NCBI RefSeq assembly: GCF_003460505.1
Contig: NZ_QTVG01000001.1
Location: forward strand, 248,001-312,000
Length of the DNA stretch: 64,000 nt
DNA from: Eubacterium sp. AF36-5BH
GTDB lineage: Bacteria; Bacillota; Clostridia; Lachnospirales; Lachnospiraceae
Direction of reading: 5' to 3'
Positions 24,747-34,243 of the stretch are shown in pieces (the stretch's first letter is position 1; every line of letters starts with the position of its first letter). The notes below the pieces were generated by a model, which saw nothing but the letters and a program-made list of their open reading frames with translations, made no database searches and had not been told where the DNA came from. Made by a program: the position numbers and the translations under genes.

Positions 24747-25217
24747 TTAAACACCTTTTACTACCTTTTGATAGTAACTATATGTCATCGGGATTCTGTT
24801 GTTCCCAAACATTTTACTTTCTATTACTTCGCCTAAAAATACTGTATGGGTTTCTGTTTCAAATTTGTTTATTACTTTGCAAACTGCGTATCCACAAGTA
24901 TCTGTCAATACAGGAATCTCTTTTACAATTTTAAAATCCACATCCTGAAATTTATTTGCATCTCTTCCTGAACAGAATCCAAATCTACCAATCAATATTG
25001 GATTTGAGTCCTCTGCAATTAAATTTATTGCAAACAAGCCACACTCTGCTATGCACTGGTGTGTGAAATTTTTTCTATTAATACTAATTGCCACTGTTTC
25101 CGGCGATACATTTATTTGCATTGCCGAATTTACAGCACAACCTGTCGCTCTCCCACTGTCCACTGTTGACACAATATAAATTCCATAAGACATTTTTCTT
25201 AAAATATTTTTTTCCAT
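24747..25217 (-). CDS. Flavin reductase domain protein
   Basis: A 156-residue protein of the flavin-reductase-like FMN-binding split-barrel fold. The opening LRKMSYGIYIVSTVD, the GCAVNSAMQINVSPETVAISINRKNFT block and the later GRFGFCSGRDANKF and HTVFLGEVIESK are typical. It resembles the N-terminal part of clostridial high-molecular-weight rubredoxin/Hrb proteins but lacks the rubredoxin domain. Known: such proteins carry FMN and pass electrons in anaerobic oxygen or NO detoxification. The partner is not in the neighbourhood. Confidence 0.88.
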   Translation of the reverse strand: MEKNILRKMSYGIYIVSTVDSGRATGCAVNSAMQINVSPETVAISINRKNFTHQCIAECGLFAINLIAEDSNPILIGRFGFCSGRDANKFQDVDFKIVKEIPVLTDTCGYAVCKVINKFETETHTVFLGEVIESKMFGNNRIPMTYSYYQKVVKGV

Positions 25218-25276
25218 GTTAAGTCCTCCATTTTTAGTATTGTGTCCTAAAAAAATGTAATTATTAACGTGGAGAA

Positions 25277-25558
25277 CTATTTTATATCTTTAGGTTCTGT
25301 ATTCCTAAGAATATACATTATGCCGCCTGCAAAACCCATTATCATTGCAATATAGGCTGCAATAACAATCTGCCACTTAACAAGGCTCATGCCACTGTTA
25401 ACCAAACAGAGGATTCCCGAAATAACACCACCTGCTATCAGCCCTATAACTGCCCACAATGCTGTGCTGTAAAACAGGAACCATGATCTGTTTGTAAATG
25501 GAAAAACTCTATCTGTTTTGTCTGCCACATTCCAAATTTTTTTATATACTTCATGCAT
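25277..25558 (-). CDS. Small membrane protein downstream of Na/Pi transporter
   Basis: A 93-residue protein with two clear hydrophobic segments (about residues 28-52 and 61-85) and a positively charged N-terminus. No family recognised. It starts 33 bp after the Na/Pi transporter stop and is likely cotranscribed with it and the response regulator. It could be an accessory subunit, but nothing in the sequence shows this. Confidence 0.75.
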   Translation of the reverse strand: MHEVYKKIWNVADKTDRVFPFTNRSWFLFYSTALWAVIGLIAGGVISGILCLVNSGMSLVKWQIVIAAYIAMIMGFAGGIMYILRNTEPKDIK

Positions 25559-25591
25559 ATTCTCACCTTCTTTTGTAAGTTAAAATTCAAA

Positions 25592-27352
25592 CTAGATTAT
25601 TCTTTTTTCCAAACTATATTTCTCTTTGTATTTTTCATAAATACTTCTAAATTCATTAGTTTCGTCTCTACGAATGTCTCTATTGTATGCGTGAATGTCC
25701 AAGCTTCCATGCCCGATTTCTTCCACACAACTTGCTATGTTAGAACAGTGGTCGGAAATTCTTTCCAATGAAGTTATAATGTCTGTCATCACAAAGCCAT
25801 GCTCGATTGTACACTCGCCTTTTTTCAATCTGTCAACATGGCGCTTCTTCAACTGATGTTTCAATTTATCAATAACACGTTCCATTGCCTCAACATCCAT
25901 TGCCAGATTTGCATCGTCTTCTAAGAAAGCATTTTTTGATTCCTGAAGGATTTCTTTTACAGCTTTAATCATAACTGTAATTTCCCCCTCTGCCTGATTA
26001 GAAAACTTTAACTTCTTCTCGCTAATCTCCTGGGCTGACTTTGCAATAGCCACTGAGTGGTCGGAAATTCTTTCCACGTCACCAATTATATGGAGAATTT
26101 CGCTTACTTCTCTACTGTCCTGTTCGCTTAGATTCTGCTTACTAATCTGTACTAAATATGTTCCAAGCTGGTCCTCGTACTTATCTACTTTCTTTTCTAA
26201 TGAAACAACTTCTTCCATTGTCTTATCTGAATAATTGATAAACATATTGCAGGCTTCAACTACTCCTAACTCTGTTTTTTCAAACATGGATTTCACAACC
26301 TTCTTACACTGTTCCAATGCAATTGAAGGTGTTGCCATAAGTCTTGTATCCAAAACTTCTTCTGCATCTCCAACTTTTGCATCTCTTATAATGAAGCGTG
26401 CTAGTTTTTCCAACTGATTTGCAAATGGGAATAAGATTATTGTGCAAAGAATATTGAATGCTGAATGTACAATTGCAATTCCCATTAAACTTGCACTGTC
26501 ATTTATAAATGATAAATGTACTACTCCATTTACAACACAGAATACTGTAAGCCATACTGCTGTACCGATAATGTTAAATGTTAAATGTACTACCGCTGTT
26601 CTCTTTGCGTTTTTGTTTGCTCCAAATGAAGAAATAATTGCTGTTACACATGTGCCAATGTTCTGTCCCATAATAATTGGAATGGCACTGCCATAAGTAA
26701 CCACGCCTGTTGAAGCTAATGCCTGTAAAATACCTACAGATGCTGATGAACTTTGAATTACTGCTGTTAAAAATGCTCCTGCCAAAACACCTAAAATAGG
26801 GTTGCTAAACATTGTTAAAATGTGCTGAAATTCAGGTACGTCTCTAAGTGGTGACACAGCGTCTGACATTGCTTCCATTCCAAACATCAATACTGCGAAA
26901 CCTAATAAAATCATTCCTGTATCAACACTTTTTCCACTTTTCTTTCTCATCAATAAAATAATTCCTATTAAGGCTAATATTGGTGTGAAAGATGATGGCT
27001 TTAATAAACTTACTAAAATATTTGAACTTTGAATTCCTGTTAAACTAAGTATCCATGATGTAATTGTTGTTCCTACATTGGCACCCATTATGATTCCAAT
27101 TGCCTGTTTTAAATTCATAATGCCTGAATTTACAAAGCCTACAACCATTACTGTTGTTGCTGAAGAACTTTGAATTACCGCTGTTACTGCTGCGCCTAAC
27201 AAAAATCCTTTAAATCTACTTGCTGTTAATTTTTCCAGTATTCCTTTTAAACTACTGCCTGCTCTTTTCTCTAGGGCTTCTCCCATAACATTCATTCCAA
27301 ATAGGAATAATGCTAAGCCCCCTATTAATGATAAAACATTGAATATGCTCAT
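25592..27352 (-). CDS. Na+/phosphate cotransporter family protein with PhoU-like domain
   Basis: A 586-residue protein. The membrane part (residues 1-310) has two inverted NaPi repeats with the signature QSSSATT near residue 60 and QSSSASV near 198. The cytoplasmic C-terminal part (about 335-570) is a helical PhoU-like domain, with EVSEILHIIGDVERISDHSVAIA and ITSLERISDHCSNIA. Known: this class imports phosphate with Na+, and the PhoU-like domain is thought to regulate it. It lies 22 bp after the response regulator gene in one operon headed by an 11-bp-repeat array resembling Pho boxes. Confidence 0.92.
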   Translation of the reverse strand: MSIFNVLSLIGGLALFLFGMNVMGEALEKRAGSSLKGILEKLTASRFKGFLLGAAVTAVIQSSSATTVMVVGFVNSGIMNLKQAIGIIMGANVGTTITSWILSLTGIQSSNILVSLLKPSSFTPILALIGIILLMRKKSGKSVDTGMILLGFAVLMFGMEAMSDAVSPLRDVPEFQHILTMFSNPILGVLAGAFLTAVIQSSSASVGILQALASTGVVTYGSAIPIIMGQNIGTCVTAIISSFGANKNAKRTAVVHLTFNIIGTAVWLTVFCVVNGVVHLSFINDSASLMGIAIVHSAFNILCTIILFPFANQLEKLARFIIRDAKVGDAEEVLDTRLMATPSIALEQCKKVVKSMFEKTELGVVEACNMFINYSDKTMEEVVSLEKKVDKYEDQLGTYLVQISKQNLSEQDSREVSEILHIIGDVERISDHSVAIAKSAQEISEKKLKFSNQAEGEITVMIKAVKEILQESKNAFLEDDANLAMDVEAMERVIDKLKHQLKKRHVDRLKKGECTIEHGFVMTDIITSLERISDHCSNIASCVEEIGHGSLDIHAYNRDIRRDETNEFRSIYEKYKEKYSLEKRII

Positions 27353-27374
27353 TGCAGTTCCTCCTCGTATAATA

Positions 27375-28037
27375 TTAAATCTTGTAGCCCACGCCTCGAA
27401 TTGTTTTAATTGCCTCTGCTGCTACGCCTAATTTCTGTCGTAAAGTTCTAATGTGAACATCTACTGTTCTGCTTTCGCCATCAAATGAGTATCCCCATAC
27501 TTTATTTAATAGCTGGTCTCTTGTTAGAACAATGCCCTGATTTTGTAAAAGAATACATAACATTTCGAATTCCTTTAATGTTAATGTCACATCTTCTCCA
27601 TCAACTTTTACAACATGTTTGGCTGGACAAACATACAAATGTTCCAAAGAATAATCTTCCTGATTTTTAGTATGTTCAGTACGTCTTAATAGTGCTTTGA
27701 CTCTTGCCACCATTTCAAGCATACTAAATGGCTTTGGAATATAATCATCTGCACCATTATCCAATCCTGCAATTCTGTCATATTCACTTGTTTTTGCTGT
27801 TACCATTATTATAGGTAATGCTTTTGTATCTACTCTTTTCCTTAATTTTTTTAGAATATCAATTCCATTTTCTTCAGGAAGCATTATGTCCAGCATAACC
27901 AATGTAGGTATTTCACTATCTAACTGATCCCAAAAGTCAGATGGTTTCTCAAAGCCTACAGTTTTCAGATTCATGCTGTTTAGAGTATATACAATTAACT
28001 CTCTAATACTGGTATCATCTTCTACTACATAAATCAT
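27375..28037 (-). CDS. PhoB/PhoP-like response regulator
   Basis: A 220-residue OmpR-family regulator with receiver (residues 1-115) and winged helix (about 125-220). The phosphoacceptor Asp is in VMLDIMLP near residue 50; ALPIIMVTAK and DDYIPKPFS carry the conserved Thr and Lys. The C-terminal LTLKEFEMLCILLQN and SRTVDVHIRTLRQKLG are PhoB-like. No histidine kinase gene is adjacent. The next gene is a Na/Pi transporter and the promoter carries five 11-bp repeats like Pho boxes, which together make a phosphate-responsive role likely. Confidence 0.9.
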   Translation of the reverse strand: MIYVVEDDTSIRELIVYTLNSMNLKTVGFEKPSDFWDQLDSEIPTLVMLDIMLPEENGIDILKKLRKRVDTKALPIIMVTAKTSEYDRIAGLDNGADDYIPKPFSMLEMVARVKALLRRTEHTKNQEDYSLEHLYVCPAKHVVKVDGEDVTLTLKEFEMLCILLQNQGIVLTRDQLLNKVWGYSFDGESRTVDVHIRTLRQKLGVAAEAIKTIRGVGYKI

Positions 28038-28390
28038 GATTATCCCTCCTACATCTTCATAATAATTTCACAATGTAATATTCAAGTTATCCTAAAGTAA
28101 AATTCGGGTAAAATATGGGTAAAAGATTCGCTGAGTTTTAATTGTTTGTGGGAGATTTGTTCTTGGGGGAATTTACTTTTGGGGCATCCCTTTTGATAAG
28201 ATTAAGTTTGTTTTGGATGCCCTACCACCATTTAATTTTTATCTTGAGCAACACCGGTTTCTAACACATTGCAGATTTTGTTAGATAGCGTTTGGATAGT
28301 TGCATTCTGAAAATGCATATTCTTTTATCTTGCTTACATTATTTATTTCTACTCTAAATTTATCACACAGCAATTTACTACAGTATTTAA
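28038..28390. other. Gene-free stretch between hydF and response regulator
   Basis: The right-hand 90 bp hold the Pho-type repeats. The rest includes an 8-bp perfect inverted repeat GGGCATCC/GGATGCCC (28182-28189 with 28215-28222) and a small TGCATT/AATGCA hairpin near 28301. No reading frame of note. No classic T-run terminator for hydF was found. Confidence 0.5.
28070..28124 (-). promoter_or_regulatory. Pho-box-like array of five 11-bp repeats
   Basis: Minus strand, in phase: TTTTACCCATA, TTTTACCCGAA, TTTTACTTTAG, GATAACTTGAA, TATTACATTGT. Three units share TTTTAC exactly, and the others keep the TNA-AC core. TATTAT at 28059-28064 could be the -10. It lies 33 bp before the response regulator ATG. 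The layout matches PhoP/PhoB binding arrays. Confidence 0.7.
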
Positions 28391-29686
28391 CTACAGCATT
28401 TCTGTGCAGCGTTCAAGTATGCCGTTTAGATGTGAAATAATGATTCCGTAGTTTGTCATTGGGATACCCTGAGCTTTTGCCTGAGCAAGTCTTGATTGCA
28501 TTGTCTTTTCATTTAACATGCAACCTCCACAATGAATTATCAATTTGTATTTTAACAAATCTTTGGGGAATTCGCCCCCTGACGTAAATTGAAAGTCAAT
28601 TTTCCTGCCGGTGTACTTTAATATCCAATTAGGAAGTTTAACAGTTCCTATGTCGTCACATTGTCTATGATGGGTACAACCTTCTGAGATTAAAACCTTG
28701 TCACCATCCTTCAATTTTTCAAGCATACTTGCACCTTCAAGAGCATCTTGCAATGTGCCTTTGTATCTGGCAAGCAAAATCGAAAAAGATGTGAGGGAAA
28801 TATTTTCAGGCACAATTTTTGCAACCTGATTGAATGCCTGAGAATCTGTAATTACAAGCTTAGGCTTTTGATTAATTGAATTCAATGTTGCCTCCAACTG
28901 CTCAACCTGAGTTACAATTGAAATTGCTTGTGTATCAAGAATTTCTCTTATTACCATCTGTTGTGGTAAAATTAATCTTCCCTTTGGAGCTGCAGAATCA
29001 ATTGGCACAACTAGAACAACCATGTCGCCTTTCTCAACTAAACCTTCAAGAATTTTTTTGTTTTTGTTTAGTGTGGCTTTAGAGATTTTGCCAATTAATT
29101 CTTTTAATTCATAAATGCCCTTATCTGTTAATGCACTAACGAATATTTCATTAGCCAATTCGTCTGTGCCATTTTTGCATCTTTCGCCATTATTAAAAGC
29201 TTCATTAAACGGCTGGCTATTCTTTTTACTGTCCTTAAAGGATTCATCATTCAACTGGCTGTTTCTTATTACTTCTTTGTCTGTTTCATCAATCAAATCG
29301 CTTTTGTTATAGGCAATAATATATGGGATACTTTTTTCTTTAAATGAAGCTATTAGCTCATTGTCCTTTCCTTTTAAACCGGATGTTGCATCAACAACTA
29401 AAACGGCAATGTCCGTTTCGCCTAAAACATCTTTTGCCCTTTCAACACGCATTTTGCCAAGTTCTCCTTCGTCGTCAATTCCCGGTGTGTCAATAATTAC
29501 TACAGGACCAATTGGAAGAAGCTCCATTGTTTTTTTCACAGGATCTGTTGTAGTTCCCTTGTTGTCTGAAACCAAAGATAATTCCTGACCTGTCACTCTG
29601 TTTACAACGCTAGATTTTCCTGCATTCCTTAACCCGAAAAATCCTATATGAACTCTCTCACTTGCCGGTCTGTCATTTAATCCCAT
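28391..29686 (-). CDS. hydF: [FeFe]-hydrogenase maturation GTPase HydF
   Basis: A 431-residue protein. The N-terminal GTPase has the P-loop GLRNAGKSS (18-26), DTPG (67-70) and NKSD (127-130). The C-terminal cluster and dimerisation region has CTHH and, near residue 410, HCGGC, which are the [4Fe-4S] ligands. Known: HydF is the scaffold on which the 2Fe subcluster is assembled before transfer to HydA. It is last of the hydE-hydG-hydF run. A charged insertion of about 35 residues sits between NKSD and the SAL motif (about 140-176) and contains the near-repeat NSQLNDESF/NSQPFNEAF. No structural hydrogenase gene is in the window. Confidence 0.96.
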   Translation of the reverse strand: MGLNDRPASERVHIGFFGLRNAGKSSVVNRVTGQELSLVSDNKGTTTDPVKKTMELLPIGPVVIIDTPGIDDEGELGKMRVERAKDVLGETDIAVLVVDATSGLKGKDNELIASFKEKSIPYIIAYNKSDLIDETDKEVIRNSQLNDESFKDSKKNSQPFNEAFNNGERCKNGTDELANEIFVSALTDKGIYELKELIGKISKATLNKNKKILEGLVEKGDMVVLVVPIDSAAPKGRLILPQQMVIREILDTQAISIVTQVEQLEATLNSINQKPKLVITDSQAFNQVAKIVPENISLTSFSILLARYKGTLQDALEGASMLEKLKDGDKVLISEGCTHHRQCDDIGTVKLPNWILKYTGRKIDFQFTSGGEFPKDLLKYKLIIHCGGCMLNEKTMQSRLAQAKAQGIPMTNYGIIISHLNGILERCTEML

Positions 29687-29782
29687 ATTAATTATCTACC
29701 TCTCTGTCTTTTTTGATGCCTTACTGTTTTTTGACTGCCTTTTTAATCTGTCTGTGTTAAACTAACTTTCCTATTTAAAAAA

Positions 29783-31237
29783 CTAAAATCTAAAGTCTCG
29801 TCTGTTTGACTCTTTGATATTCTTAATATTTTCTACTGCTATGCTGTGAACCTTTTCGTTTGGAATCTTTTTAAGTTCATCTTCTATTAATTTGAAACCT
29901 ATTTCTTTTGTTTCCTTTGATGCATAGTCTACAAGATATTCTGCTAATGTCATTAATGCATTTGGATGACAACAGTTTAAGATTTGTCCGTTTTTGCAAA
30001 GTGACATAAATCTGTCTCCTGTTCTGCCTTCTCTGTAACAGGCAGTACAAAACGATGGTATAAAACCTTTTTCCATCAGCCATTTAACTACTTCGTCCAA
30101 AGTTCGCTGGTCTGAAACGTCAAACTGCTCTGAATCGTGTGGACGTTCCTCTTCGCAATATCCACCAACAGAAGTTCTTGAGCCACCACTAATCTGTGAT
30201 ACTCCAAGAGATAACATTTTTTCTCTAACTTTCTGATTTTCTCTTGTAGAAATTATCATGCCTGTGTATGGAACTGCAATTCGAATACATGCAGCAATTT
30301 TTTCAAATATTTCATCTTCCAAGCCGTTATCAAATTCATCCGGATCAATGTCATCGGCTTTTTTTACTCTTGGAACACTGATTGTATGCGGACCTACACC
30401 ATGCACTGCCTCCAAATGTTCTGCATGCATAAGCAGTCCTGCGAACTCATATTGATAGCCTTCAAGTCCAAACAAAACGCCAAGTCCAACGTCATCAATT
30501 CCACCTTCCATTGCTCTATCCATAGCTTCTGTGTGATAATTGTAGTCATGCTTTGGCCCTGTTGGATGAAGTTCTAAATAACTTTTTTTGTTGTATGTTT
30601 CCTGAAAAAGAATATAAGTTCCAATTCCTGCATCTTTTAACTTTCTGTAATTTTCAACTGTAGTTGCCGCAATGTTTACATTAACACGACGTATATCTCC
30701 ATTTTTGTGATGCACTGAATATATAGTTTTGATTGAATCCAAAATATACTCAATTGGATTATTTACCGGGTCTTCTCCTGCTTCAATGGCAAGACGTTTA
30801 TGTCCCATGTCCTGAAGTGCAATAACCTCTCTCTTAATGTCCTCCTGAGAAAGTTTAATTCTTGAAATATGTTTGTTCTTCATGTGATAAGGACAATATA
30901 CACATCCGTTTACACAATAATTTGATAAATAAAGTGGAGCAAACATTACAATTCTATTGCCATAAAAAGCCTGCTTAATTTCTTCTGCCAACCTGTACAT
31001 TTCCTTATTTTTTTCCGGTATGTCACAAGCAAGCAAAACCGATGCCTCTCGGTGTGTAAGACCTTTGCAGTGAGTCTGCTTTCCATCTGCAGACTTAACC
31101 GGCTTTGCCTTTTCTAAAATACTGTCAATTAACTCCACATTTCTCTTGTTCTCTTCTGCATACTTTATTGTATCTAATATTTCCTGATGATTAATAAATT
31201 CATCTGCAATCATTGACTCTTTGTTATAAATAGCCAT
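29783..31237 (-). CDS. hydG: [FeFe]-hydrogenase maturase HydG
   Basis: A 484-residue radical SAM tyrosine lyase, ThiH-related. The radical-SAM cluster motif CVNGCVYC is near residue 110, preceded by PLYLSNY. The C-terminal auxiliary cluster has CTACYREGRTGDRFMSLC and a following CC pair, which bind the second [4Fe-4S] and dangler iron. Known: HydG makes the CO and CN ligands from tyrosine for the H-cluster. It lies 41 bp after hydE and 96 bp before hydF on the same strand. Confidence 0.97.
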   Translation of the reverse strand: MAIYNKESMIADEFINHQEILDTIKYAEENKRNVELIDSILEKAKPVKSADGKQTHCKGLTHREASVLLACDIPEKNKEMYRLAEEIKQAFYGNRIVMFAPLYLSNYCVNGCVYCPYHMKNKHISRIKLSQEDIKREVIALQDMGHKRLAIEAGEDPVNNPIEYILDSIKTIYSVHHKNGDIRRVNVNIAATTVENYRKLKDAGIGTYILFQETYNKKSYLELHPTGPKHDYNYHTEAMDRAMEGGIDDVGLGVLFGLEGYQYEFAGLLMHAEHLEAVHGVGPHTISVPRVKKADDIDPDEFDNGLEDEIFEKIAACIRIAVPYTGMIISTRENQKVREKMLSLGVSQISGGSRTSVGGYCEEERPHDSEQFDVSDQRTLDEVVKWLMEKGFIPSFCTACYREGRTGDRFMSLCKNGQILNCCHPNALMTLAEYLVDYASKETKEIGFKLIEDELKKIPNEKVHSIAVENIKNIKESNRRDFRF

Positions 31238-31278
31238 TTTCTACCTTCTTTCTTAAATGCTGTATATTAATCTTCTTA

Positions 31279-32364
31279 CTAAAGCGATTTCATGTCTCCT
31301 GGGTCAGTAACAATTTTATACCCGATTGACGCCATTCGTCCACTTAAACATTGTTTGCATTGCGCTGATTCGTCCCCTGTGCAAATTTTATTATCATACA
31401 AGGCATATTTTTTTCTTTCAGAAACCGGAGACAAATTAGGCATTACCACATTAGCCCCTGCCTTAATTCCCATTTCTCTTCCTAACGGATGAATTGTGCC
31501 AAGTGCCGTTGTTGCCGGCAATAAAATATTGTTTTTTATCAAACGGATAAGTGATAATAAATACACCGTCTGTTCCATTGTTCCTGATGGCTGGTCTTTA
31601 AACTCCGTATCCTTCTGAGAAATAAAAGGACCAATTCCACACATGTGGGGGCTGAATTCTTCAATGAATTTCAAATCTTCTGCAAGACATTCTGACGTTT
31701 GATAAGGGGAACCAACCATAAAGCCGCAACCAACCTGATAGCCAATTTTTTTTAAATTCTGTAAACATTCCATTCTGTTATCAAAAGACATTTCCTTGGG
31801 ATGAAGTTTTTCATAATGTTCCCTATTAGCTGTTTCGTGGCGAAGCAAATATCTGTCTACACCCGCCTCATACATTTTCAAATAATCTTCTTTCGAGCAT
31901 TCGCCTAAAGATAAAGTTACAGCTACATCACTGTGTTTTTCTTTTATTTCTTTCACAAGCTGACACACATCATCTACCTTTACAATGCCCTCGCCCCCTT
32001 GCAATACAAAAGTCCTAAAGCCCAGTTCATAGCCTTCCTGACAACATTCCATAATCTGTTTCTTTGTAAGCTGGTATCTGTCACAATTATTGTTCGACTT
32101 TCTTATTCCACAGTAATAACAGTCATTAGTACAATAATTACCAATCTCAATTAAACCTCTTACATAAATTTCATTGCCATATATTTCACGTCTTACCTTA
32201 TCAGCAAGCCCTGCTGCATAATCTGCAAGCTCCTGATTTTGATTTTCTATTAGAAACTTATATTCCGAAACTGACAAATTATGTGTTGCTGCCAGTCTGT
32301 CTATTAATTCTTTAGCCTTAATATTTATTTTTTCATTACTAATACTAAACTTATTACACTCCAT
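31279..32364 (-). CDS. hydE: [FeFe]-hydrogenase maturase HydE
   Basis: A 361-residue radical SAM protein with CTNDCYYCGIR near residue 65 as the SAM-cluster motif. The TLSLGECSKEDY, DRYLLRHETAN and GFMVGSPYQTS stretches are typical of HydE. Known: HydE processes a cysteine- and iron-containing precursor made by HydG. It heads the operon; the ATG is preceded by AAGGAAAAATAATGG. Its leader contains a diverged tandem duplication. Confidence 0.96.
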   Translation of the reverse strand: MECNKFSISNEKINIKAKELIDRLAATHNLSVSEYKFLIENQNQELADYAAGLADKVRREIYGNEIYVRGLIEIGNYCTNDCYYCGIRKSNNNCDRYQLTKKQIMECCQEGYELGFRTFVLQGGEGIVKVDDVCQLVKEIKEKHSDVAVTLSLGECSKEDYLKMYEAGVDRYLLRHETANREHYEKLHPKEMSFDNRMECLQNLKKIGYQVGCGFMVGSPYQTSECLAEDLKFIEEFSPHMCGIGPFISQKDTEFKDQPSGTMEQTVYLLSLIRLIKNNILLPATTALGTIHPLGREMGIKAGANVVMPNLSPVSERKKYALYDNKICTGDESAQCKQCLSGRMASIGYKIVTDPGDMKSL

Positions 32365-32381
32365 TATTTTTCCTTTTAATT

Positions 32382-32488
32382 CCTGCTATTCTCAATTGTT
32401 TTTTATTTTTAATACTTTTAATTTTTTCTTTATCCCTGCTATCTTCAATTATTTTAATTCTTACTAATCTTAATTTTTTCTACTTTTA
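32382..32488. repeat. Diverged 53-bp tandem duplication in the hydE leader
   Basis: Two units, each opening CCTGCTAT and carrying CAATT and TTAATTTTTTCT in the same order, start at 32382 and about 32435. They are low-complexity and diverged, and no function is evident. Confidence 0.45.
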
Positions 32489-32546
32489 ATTATTTTCATT
32501 TATTTATTACTTCTTATTCCGAATTATATTTTAAAACAAAAAAAGA

Positions 32547-32586
32547 ACTTAAACAAACTGTTTTTAAAAAACTAATTTGTTTAAGT
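32547..32586 (-). terminator. Terminator of pst-phoU operon
   Basis: Minus strand: a perfect 11-bp stem ACTTAAACAAA/TTTGTTTAAGT, followed by TCTTTTTTTG. Confidence 0.8.
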
Positions 32587-32728
32587 CTTCTATAATTGTT
32601 ATGGTGTTAATCACATAGTATTTCCTATAAATAGAATCTGAATGTTTAACTCATAAATCTTATTTATCTAAATAATAAATTTACTATTCATTAGAATAAT
32701 AAAAATCTTATAATAGAAATACTATTTA

Positions 32729-33403
32729 CTACTTATTCTCATCTAAATCTTTATCGATTTCTTCATCGTGCTTTCCAAGAATTGAATATTCAACCCACTC
32801 GGCAATATTTGTGGCATGGTCGCCAATTCTTTCTAAGTATTTTGCAATCATAAGTAAGTCAATAAACTCTTCACCTTCACCATCTGTTTTGGCTATTAAA
32901 GCTATTAACTTTTTCTTAATATCATCAAAATAGTTATCAACAATATCGTCAGATATTATCACAGTCCTTGCTAAATAAAGGTCTTTGCTTACAAAAGAGT
33001 CAACACTACCTGTTACCATTTTAATAACTTCCTTGGACATTTCATCTAAATGAATTTCGTTTTTAATTTTGCTACCTTCCACATATTTAGATAATTCAAC
33101 TATATCTGCTGCCTGGTCGCCTATTCTTTCCATGTCGGAAATCATTTTAAGAGCTGATGATATTACTCTTAAGTCTCTTGCAACCGGCTGTTGTCTAAGC
33201 AAAAGTTTCATACAGATATTTTCAATTTCTCTTTCTTTTCTGTCAATTTCTGAATCAGTTTCCAAAACTTCATGGGCAAGTTTTCCATCTTTATCTGACA
33301 TGGTAACTTCAATTGCTCCGCTGATTACTTTTTCACAAAGGTTGCCCATTTCTACCATTTCTTTATTTAGATAATCTAATTGTTCATCAAATTTATTTCT
33401 CAT
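32729..33403 (-). CDS. phoU: Phosphate signalling protein PhoU
   Basis: A 224-residue all-helical protein with two PhoU repeats (about 5-105 and 115-205). The metal-binding E-R-IGD-A patterns MISDMERIGDQAADI and AKYLERIGDHATNIAEWV are present. Known: PhoU links Pst transporter status to the phosphate two-component kinase and represses uptake when phosphate is plentiful. It is the last gene of the pst operon, 3 bp after pstB. Confidence 0.96.
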   Translation of the reverse strand: MRNKFDEQLDYLNKEMVEMGNLCEKVISGAIEVTMSDKDGKLAHEVLETDSEIDRKEREIENICMKLLLRQQPVARDLRVISSALKMISDMERIGDQAADIVELSKYVEGSKIKNEIHLDEMSKEVIKMVTGSVDSFVSKDLYLARTVIISDDIVDNYFDDIKKKLIALIAKTDGEGEEFIDLLMIAKYLERIGDHATNIAEWVEYSILGKHDEEIDKDLDENK

Positions 33404-33406
33404 ACT

Positions 33407-34156
33407 TTAACCAAACCTTCCTGTAATATAATCCTCAGTTCTCTTATCCTTAGGCATAGAGAACATCTGCTCTGTATCACTGAATTCGATAATTTCTCCC
33501 AAAAGGAAAAATGCTGTTTTGTCAGAAATTCTTGCTGCCTGCTGCATATTATGTGTAACCATAATTACTGTATAATCTTTCTTTAACTCTACTGCCAGGT
33601 CTTCTATTTTTGAGGTTGAAATAGGATCAAGGGCTGATGTAGGTTCATCCATTAATATTACTTCCGGATTAACTGCCAAAGCTCTTGCAATACAAAGTCT
33701 CTGCTGCTGACCACCTGACATTGCCAAAGCACTTTTCTTTAATTTATCCTTTGTTTCATCCCAAATTGCAGCCTGCTTTAAGGTTCTCTCAACTATCTCA
33801 TCAAGCTTTGCTTTTGAGTGAATCCCATGAGTTCTTGGTCCATAAGCAATGTTCTCGTAAATACTCATTGGAAAAAGATTTGGTTTCTGGAAAACCATAC
33901 CAACTCTTTTTCTTAATTTATTTACATCTATATCCTTGTAAATATTCACACCATCTAATGTAATGTTACCTGTTATTTTACATTCAGGTACTAAATCATT
34001 CATTCTGTTTAAAGATTTAAGCACTGTAGATTTTCCACAACCTGAAGGTCCGATAAACGCTGTAATTTCATTAGGTGGAACACTTAAATTTACATTTTTA
34101 ATTGCATGGAAATCTCCGTAATAGAGATCCATATTTTCTATATCAAATTTTCCCAT
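33407..34156 (-). CDS. pstB: Phosphate ABC transporter ATP-binding protein
   Basis: About 249 residues from the ATG at 34156 ([18 protein letters not shown]), with AAGGAAAA upstream; the frame reads back to 34198 without need. Walker [11 protein letters not shown]-loop, signature MSGGQQQRL and Walker [13 protein letters not shown] are intact. TARNLN-type extra motifs are replaced by [13 protein letters not shown], which is typical of PstB. Energises PstCA for phosphate import. Ends 3 bp before phoU. Confidence 0.97.
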   Translation of the reverse strand: MGKFDIENMDLYYGDFHAIKNVNLSVPPNEITAFIGPSGCGKSTVLKSLNRMNDLVPECKITGNITLDGVNIYKDIDVNKLRKRVGMVFQKPNLFPMSIYENIAYGPRTHGIHSKAKLDEIVERTLKQAAIWDETKDKLKKSALAMSGGQQQRLCIARALAVNPEVILMDEPTSALDPISTSKIEDLAVELKKDYTVIMVTHNMQQAARISDKTAFFLLGEIIEFSDTEQMFSMPKDKRTEDYITGRFG

Positions 34157-34243
34157 TTTTTTTCCTTTCCAGATTATACTAAGTAACTTTTCATGCATAA
34201 AACTAAAGTTACCTGTTTCACGTATTATTTTTCACTTTAATTT

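Larger units (their letters stand above)
32365..32728. other. Gene-free stretch between hydE and phoU
   Basis: The left part is a very T-rich hydE leader with a diverged tandem duplication (32382-32488). The middle holds the phoU-side terminator (32547-32586). The remaining 140 bp next to phoU show no clear structure. Confidence 0.6.

Noticed and set aside
24747..25217. High-molecular-weight rubredoxin
   Set aside because: The N-terminal flavin domain fits, but the protein ends after 156 residues and lacks the CxxC pairs of rubredoxin.
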